DNA of 64,000 nt. Source: Microvirga ossetica (GTDB lineage: Bacteria > Pseudomonadota > Alphaproteobacteria > Rhizobiales > Beijerinckiaceae). Numbering within the stretch: position 1 is the stretch's first letter; each line of letters starts with the position of its first letter. Where the stretch lies: NCBI RefSeq assembly GCF_002741015.1, contig NZ_CP016616.1:5730501-5794500 (forward strand), given 5' to 3'. Under the pieces are notes generated by a model. It was not told the DNA's origin, made no database searches, and saw nothing but the letters and a program-made list of their open reading frames with translations. Both the position numbers and the translations under genes were made by a program. Shown here piece by piece: positions 59,358-64,000 of this stretch.

Positions 59358-60521
59358 ATGGAATTTTTCACCATGATCAGCGGGGCGACAGGGTCTCTGT
59401 TCCTGACCCTGATCTCATTCCTTGTGGTGCTCACGGTGGTCGTGTTCATCCACGAGTTCGGCCATTTCTGGGTCGGGCGCCTCTGCGGTGTCGGCGTTAC
59501 CGCTTTCTCCATCGGATTCGGGCGCGAGCTGGTCGGCTGGACCGATAAAAAGGGCACCCGCTGGAAGATCTCGGCGATTCCGCTTGGCGGCTATGTCAAG
59601 TTCGTGGGCGACCTCAACGCCGCCAGCGTGCCCGACCAGGACCAGCTCGACCGGATGCCCCTGGATCAGAGGGCGATCAGTTTTCCCCATCAGAATGTGG
59701 CCAAGCGTGCAGCCATCGTCGCTGCGGGCCCGATCGCCAATTTCATCCTGGCAATCGCCATCTTCGCCGGCTTCAACTACTTCAACGGACGGCAAGTCCT
59801 GGAGCCTCGGATCGAGGCGGTTCAGGCCGGCAGCGCCGCCGAGAAGGCCGGTTTCCAGCCCAAGGATCTGATCCTGACGGTCGACGGACGGCAGATCCAG
59901 ACCTTTGCCGACATGCAGCTCATCGTGAGCTCAAGCGCAGGCGAACCCCTGAATTTTACGGTCGAGCGTAGCGGCGAAACTGTTGCCCTAACGGCAATTC
60001 CCAACTTCGTGGAGCGGACCAGCCCCTTCGGCAAGCAGCGCATCGGCCTTCTCGGTGTCGAGGCGTCCAGGGACCCCTCGGCGATCAAACGCCTGACCTA
60101 TACCCCCTGGGGAGCGCTCAAGGCGGCGGTGGTGGAGACCTGGAATCTGGTCGATCGAACCCTCAACTTCATCCGCCGCCTCGTGCTGGGATGGGAATCG
60201 GCCGACCAGCTCTCCGGGCCTATCGGAATCGCCCGCGCCTCCGGGACCGCCTTCGACTTGGGTGGGGTCTACAGTCTCGTCAGCCTGATCGGCTTCATGT
60301 CCGTCTCGATAGGCCTCATTAACCTTTTTCCCATTCCGCTGCTGGATGGCGGCCATCTTCTGTTCTATGCCATTGAAGCGGTTCGCGGACGTCCTCTGAG
60401 CGAGAAAGCACAGGAAATCGGCTTCAGAATCGGGTTTGCCCTGGTGGCGATGCTCATGCTTTTCGCCACTTGGAATGACCTCGTTCACCTTGGCAGTAGT
60501 TTCCTAGCGCAGGGATCGTGA
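59358..60521 (+). CDS. rseP: RIP metalloprotease RseP (site-2 protease family)
   Basis: 387 residues. The zinc motif HEFGH is at H32-H36 in the first membrane helix, and NLFPIPLLDGGHLLF holds the third ligand. One PDZ domain lies at about 150-235 (GSAAEKAGFQPKDLILTVDG); the E. coli protein has two. It cleaves membrane-embedded anti-sigma factors and remnant signal peptides. It sits between dxr and bamA as in most proteobacteria. Confidence 0.95.
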   Translation: MEFFTMISGATGSLFLTLISFLVVLTVVVFIHEFGHFWVGRLCGVGVTAFSIGFGRELVGWTDKKGTRWKISAIPLGGYVKFVGDLNAASVPDQDQLDRMPLDQRAISFPHQNVAKRAAIVAAGPIANFILAIAIFAGFNYFNGRQVLEPRIEAVQAGSAAEKAGFQPKDLILTVDGRQIQTFADMQLIVSSSAGEPLNFTVERSGETVALTAIPNFVERTSPFGKQRIGLLGVEASRDPSAIKRLTYTPWGALKAAVVETWNLVDRTLNFIRRLVLGWESADQLSGPIGIARASGTAFDLGGVYSLVSLIGFMSVSIGLINLFPIPLLDGGHLLFYAIEAVRGRPLSEKAQEIGFRIGFALVAMLMLFATWNDLVHLGSSFLAQGS

Positions 60522-60687
60522 CAAGGACGCCACGCCCTTTAAAAATTGGTACTCTGTTGTGGATGTGCCGTTTGCAATGACGGCGAAAGTTTGTACAAGC
60601 GTCCACATGGATAAGGTTGGCGGCACTCGTCTCCAACCTGCGGGGCCTTCCTCGCTAAGGACAGAAGATAAAGAAACGGGCCAGTTG

Positions 60688-63072
60688 ATGATGTCGACGA
60701 CCACGCCTCGCCGGAAAATGCCGGCCACCACCGCCATTATCGCGATCAGCGCGCTGATGGCAGGGATGACCGCCGCGGACAGCGCCTTCGCGCAGCAGGC
60801 GGCCCCGGGGAATCGCCGCGTTTCGGCTGCACAGGGTCCCGTCGTCAACCGCGTCGTGCTCGAGGGAAATAAGAGGGTCGAAAAGGCCCTCATCGAAGAC
60901 CAGCTGCAGGCCCGCGCCCGCGCTCCCTATAACCAGGCAGCCGTGGATGCCGACGTCCAGAGGATCCTCGAGGTCTACCGCCGTTCCGGACGCGGCCTTG
61001 CCTCGGTGACTCCGCGCATCGTCGATCTGCCCAACGGCACGGTCGACGTGGTCTACACCATCAACGAGGGTGACAAGACCGGCGTGAAGGAAATCCGCTT
61101 CGTCGGCAACAACCAGGTTTCGTCGAGCCGCCTGCGCGGCATCATACAGACGACCGAGACGAACCTCCTGAGCTTCCTCAAGAGCACCGATGTCTACGAT
61201 CCCGATCGGCTTTCGAACGATCTGGACCTGATCCGCCGCTACTACCTGAAGAACGGCTATGCCGACTTCAGGATCGTTTCGAACGATGTTCAGTTCGACC
61301 CCAATGCCGGCGGCTACGTGATCACCATCGCCGTCGAAGAGGGCGAGCAGTACCGGATCGGCAATGTGAGCGTCGATTCCCGGCTGCCTGGCGTCGATGC
61401 CGAGACCGTCCGCAGGGACGTCTCGACCTCTGCCGGTTCCATCTACAACGCGGACGCCGTCGAGAAGTCGGTCCAGGCGCTCACCATCAGCGTCGGCCGC
61501 CAGGGCAACCCCTTCGCCCTGGTGCGTCCGGTCGGCACCCGCGATCCCGCGACCCGCACGGTCAACATCGGCTACGTGATCGAGGAAGGCCCTCGGATCT
61601 ACGTCGAACGCATCAATGTGCGCGGCAACAGCCGTACCCGCGACTACGTGATCCGTCGCGAGTTCGAGCTCGGCGAGGGCGACGCCTACAACCAGGTGCT
61701 CGTCAACCGTGCCGAGCGCCGCCTGAACAGCCTCGGCTACTTCAAGCGCGTCCGCATCTCCAACGAGCCGGGCTCCTCGGCCGACCGCGTGATCGTGAAC
61801 GTGGATGTGGAGGATCAGTCCACGGGTTCGTTCGCGATTTCGGGCGGCTACTCGACGGCCGACGGCTTCATCGGCGAAGTCTCGGTCACCGAGACCAACT
61901 TCCTGGGTCGCGGCCAGTTCGTCCGTCTCGCCGGCCAGCTCGGCCAACGCGCCTACGGCGTCGACTTCTCCTTCACCGAGCCGTACTTCCTCGGCTACCG
62001 GATGTCGGCGGGTATCGACCTGTTCTCCAAGTTCAGCGACCAGACCCGGTATTCCCGTTACGAGAACCGGATGACCGGCGGTACGCTGCGCCTCGGCCTT
62101 CCGATGACGGAAGAGTTCACGGTCACGGCCCGCTACTCGCTGTACCAGCAGAATCTCACCATCCCGAACGACGTCGACCAGCCGTTCAACGACTGCTCGG
62201 CGCCGATCCCAGGCTATACCCTGCTCAACGCCAACAACACGCCGAACCGTGCGTTCTGCGAAGGCAATGGCGAGGCCTCGCTGGCCATCAAGGAATCGCA
62301 GGGCGACACGCTCACGTCGCTCGCCGGCCTGACCTTCAACTACAACACGCTCGATAGCATTCGCGAGCCGCGCAACGGCTTCTATGCCGAAGTGAAGACG
62401 GACTTCGCCGGCCTCGGCGGTGACTCCCGTTACTTCCGCGTCACCGGCGATGCCCGGTACTATCGCGAGCTGTTCGAGGATGTCGTCGGTATCGCCCGAA
62501 TCCAGGGTGGCCATATCATGGGCTTCGAAAGCGGAGACGACGGTGGCGATAACGGCGATCTGCGCATCGTCGACCACTTCTTCATGGGACCGTCTCTCGT
62601 TCGCGGCTTCGCCCCGAACGGCATCGGCCCGCGCGACATCTCGAGCCTCGACAGCCGTGCGAACGCAGTTGGCGGCACCACGTATTTCGGCGGTACGCTC
62701 GAAGTGCAGTTCCCGATCTGGGGTCTGCCGCGTGAGCTGGGCCTGAAGGGCGCCATCTTCGCCGATGCCGGTACACTCTACGGCTACGACGGCCCGACCA
62801 CGTTCGGCGTGAGTGGCGGCAGCATCCTCGATCCGATCAGTGGTTGCGTGCAGAACCCGAACGAGCCGCAGAACTGCATCAACGTGCTCGACAGCAAGAT
62901 GATCCGGTCCTCGATCGGCGCCTCCATCCTGTGGTCCTCGCCCCTCGGCCCGATCCGCTTCGACTACGCGTATGCTCTCTCGAAGGAAGAGGGCGTTCCT
63001 CTGGCGAACGGCGTCAAGATCGGTGCAGATCAGACTCAGGCGTTCCGCTTCACGGGCGGCACACGCTTCTAA
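60688..63072 (+). CDS. bamA: Outer membrane protein assembly factor BamA
   Basis: About 794 residues from ATG 60688 or 60691. A signal peptide ends near DSAFAQ. Five POTRA domains follow (about 55-435; examples [60 protein letters not shown]). Then comes the Omp85 beta-barrel with [14 protein letters not shown] (the VRGF/Y loop-6 motif) and the terminal aromatic GGTRF. It inserts beta-barrel proteins in the outer membrane, working with BamE (16457). The longer frame from 60559 does not encode a signal-like N-terminus. Confidence 0.97.
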   Translation: MMSTTTPRRKMPATTAIIAISALMAGMTAADSAFAQQAAPGNRRVSAAQGPVVNRVVLEGNKRVEKALIEDQLQARARAPYNQAAVDADVQRILEVYRRSGRGLASVTPRIVDLPNGTVDVVYTINEGDKTGVKEIRFVGNNQVSSSRLRGIIQTTETNLLSFLKSTDVYDPDRLSNDLDLIRRYYLKNGYADFRIVSNDVQFDPNAGGYVITIAVEEGEQYRIGNVSVDSRLPGVDAETVRRDVSTSAGSIYNADAVEKSVQALTISVGRQGNPFALVRPVGTRDPATRTVNIGYVIEEGPRIYVERINVRGNSRTRDYVIRREFELGEGDAYNQVLVNRAERRLNSLGYFKRVRISNEPGSSADRVIVNVDVEDQSTGSFAISGGYSTADGFIGEVSVTETNFLGRGQFVRLAGQLGQRAYGVDFSFTEPYFLGYRMSAGIDLFSKFSDQTRYSRYENRMTGGTLRLGLPMTEEFTVTARYSLYQQNLTIPNDVDQPFNDCSAPIPGYTLLNANNTPNRAFCEGNGEASLAIKESQGDTLTSLAGLTFNYNTLDSIREPRNGFYAEVKTDFAGLGGDSRYFRVTGDARYYRELFEDVVGIARIQGGHIMGFESGDDGGDNGDLRIVDHFFMGPSLVRGFAPNGIGPRDISSLDSRANAVGGTTYFGGTLEVQFPIWGLPRELGLKGAIFADAGTLYGYDGPTTFGVSGGSILDPISGCVQNPNEPQNCINVLDSKMIRSSIGASILWSSPLGPIRFDYAYALSKEEGVPLANGVKIGADQTQAFRFTGGTRF

Positions 63073-63077
63073 TCGGG

Positions 63078-63099
63078 GAGGGCGCCTACCGGCGCCCTC
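63078..63099 (+). terminator. Hairpin between bamA and lpxD
   Basis: GAGGGCGCC and GGCGCCCTC (9 bp) around TACC, followed by ACTTATTCTTC. Only weakly T-rich and 12 bases before lpxD; probably partial termination or mRNA stabilisation. Confidence 0.4.
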
Positions 63100-63110
63100 A
63101 CTTATTCTTC

Positions 63111-64000
63111 ATGACAGAATCCAATTTCTTTCCGCAAAGCCAGACGTTAACTTTACGTCAGGTGGCGGAGATGGCGAATGCAGCGCTCCCCGACGGTATC
63201 GACGGGGAGCTTTTGCTTCGTGGCGTCGCTCCCCTTGAGAGCGCAGGCCCGGGCGATCTCGCCTATATGGACAATCCCGCCTACGGGAGCGCATTGGCAG
63301 CCACTCGCGCCGCCGCCTGCCTGGTCACGCCGCGCTTTGCCGCCAAGGTGCCCGCCCATACGGTGGCGATCGTTACCCCGCTGGCCTATCGCGTCTTCGC
63401 GCAGGTGCTGGGCCTCTTGTTCCCATCTGCGCTGCGGCCGGAATCCTCCTTCGCCGCGGCGGGAATCTCACCGGGCTCCTTCGTCCATCCCTCGGCCCGG
63501 CTGGAACACGGGGTCCGGGTCGATCCCGGCGCCGTCATCGGTCCGCATGCGGAAATCGGATCCGGCACCCTGATCGGGGCCCATGCGGTGATCGGTCCTC
63601 AGGTGAAGATCGGACGGGACTGCTCGATTGCCGCCAACGTGACCGTTTCCCACGCCTTCATCGGCAATCGGGTCATCCTCCATCCCGGCGTGCGCATCGG
63701 CCAGGACGGCTTCGGCTTCGCCATGGGACCGCAGGGGCATCTGAAGGTGCCCCAGGTCGGGCGAGTGATTATCCAGGACGACGTGGAGATCGGCGCCAAC
63801 ACCACCGTCGACCGCGGCGCGAGCCGGGATACGGTGATCGGCGAGGGGACGAAGATCGATAACCTAGTCCAGATCGCGCACAACGTGGTGATCGGGCGGC
63901 ATTGCGTCATCGTCGCCCAGGTCGGCATTGCCGGTTCCACGACCGTCGAGGACTACGCCGCTATCGGCGGCCAGGTTGCCGTGAAGGGCCATGTGCGGAT
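63111..64000 (+). CDS. lpxD: UDP-3-O-(3-hydroxymyristoyl)glucosamine N-acyltransferase, cut by window edge
   Basis: The first 296 residues are visible, out of about 350 expected. The N-terminal uridine-binding domain ([15 protein letters not shown] ... [20 protein letters not shown]) is followed by left-handed beta-helix hexapeptide repeats ([23 protein letters not shown], in parts). The conserved [20 protein letters not shown] and [20 protein letters not shown] stretches follow. It adds the second acyl chain in lipid A synthesis. It follows bamA, as in most proteobacteria. The frame is open at the window end. Confidence 0.97.
   Translation, partial: MTESNFFPQSQTLTLRQVAEMANAALPDGIDGELLLRGVAPLESAGPGDLAYMDNPAYGSALAATRAAACLVTPRFAAKVPAHTVAIVTPLAYRVFAQVLGLLFPSALRPESSFAAAGISPGSFVHPSARLEHGVRVDPGAVIGPHAEIGSGTLIGAHAVIGPQVKIGRDCSIAANVTVSHAFIGNRVILHPGVRIGQDGFGFAMGPQGHLKVPQVGRVIIQDDVEIGANTTVDRGASRDTVIGEGTKIDNLVQIAHNVVIGRHCVIVAQVGIAGSTTVEDYAAIGGQVAVKGHVR

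Overview
The window is a high-GC chromosomal segment from an alphaproteobacterium. The gene order points to Hyphomicrobiales (Rhizobiales). Supporting signs are a 14-gene nuoA-N operon followed by birA, rnj, mce, a DUF1467 gene, proS, lolC and lolD; glyA-nrdR-ribD-ribE-ribH-nusB-thiL; plsX-fabH-ihfA-merR; and rpsB-tsf-pyrH-frr-uppS-cdsA-dxr-rseP-bamA-lpxD. HemB carries the zinc-free metal motif. Ribosomal protein S2 has a long C-terminal helix-hairpin-helix extension, as I recall from Methylobacteriaceae/Bradyrhizobiaceae. A Microvirga- or Methylobacterium-like genus is my best guess; this is inference.

Layout. 1-3279 (minus strand): the start of a threonine ammonia-lyase gene, an ABC permease with an unusual lipoprotein-like N-terminus, an inverted-repeat element, and hemB. 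3585-6622: a 3-hydroxyisobutyryl-CoA hydrolase-like gene, a small membrane protein and an L,D-transpeptidase. 6989-14049: the glyA/riboflavin/nusB/thiL block ending in an MFS transporter. 14205-21197: membrane pyrophosphatase, bamE (minus), a cytochrome bc1 chaperone, yceD, plsX, fabH, ihfA and a MerR regulator. A tRNA-Asp(GTC) gene follows. 21895-36973: complex I. 36976-43969: birA to lolD, with a strongly supported minus-strand small RNA gene between the DUF1467 gene and proS. 44249-48477: an accessory island with two RTX-type proteins that look secreted. 48598-48749: two perfect LexA-type boxes in front of a 33-residue membrane microprotein. 48857-52853: dnaE and a GNAT acetyltransferase. 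53017 to the end: the translation, isoprenoid, phospholipid and outer-membrane assembly operon, with lpxD cut by the window edge.

Most of the window is conserved housekeeping sequence: respiration, cofactors, envelope biogenesis, translation and replication. The places that deserve attention are the SOS-type microprotein at 48598-48749, the paired RTX matrix protein and RTX-GH114 glycosidase at 44249-48477, and the small RNA at about 40275-40430. No CRISPR array, prophage or insertion sequence was seen. Several families of palindromic intergenic repeats are present, some inside operons.
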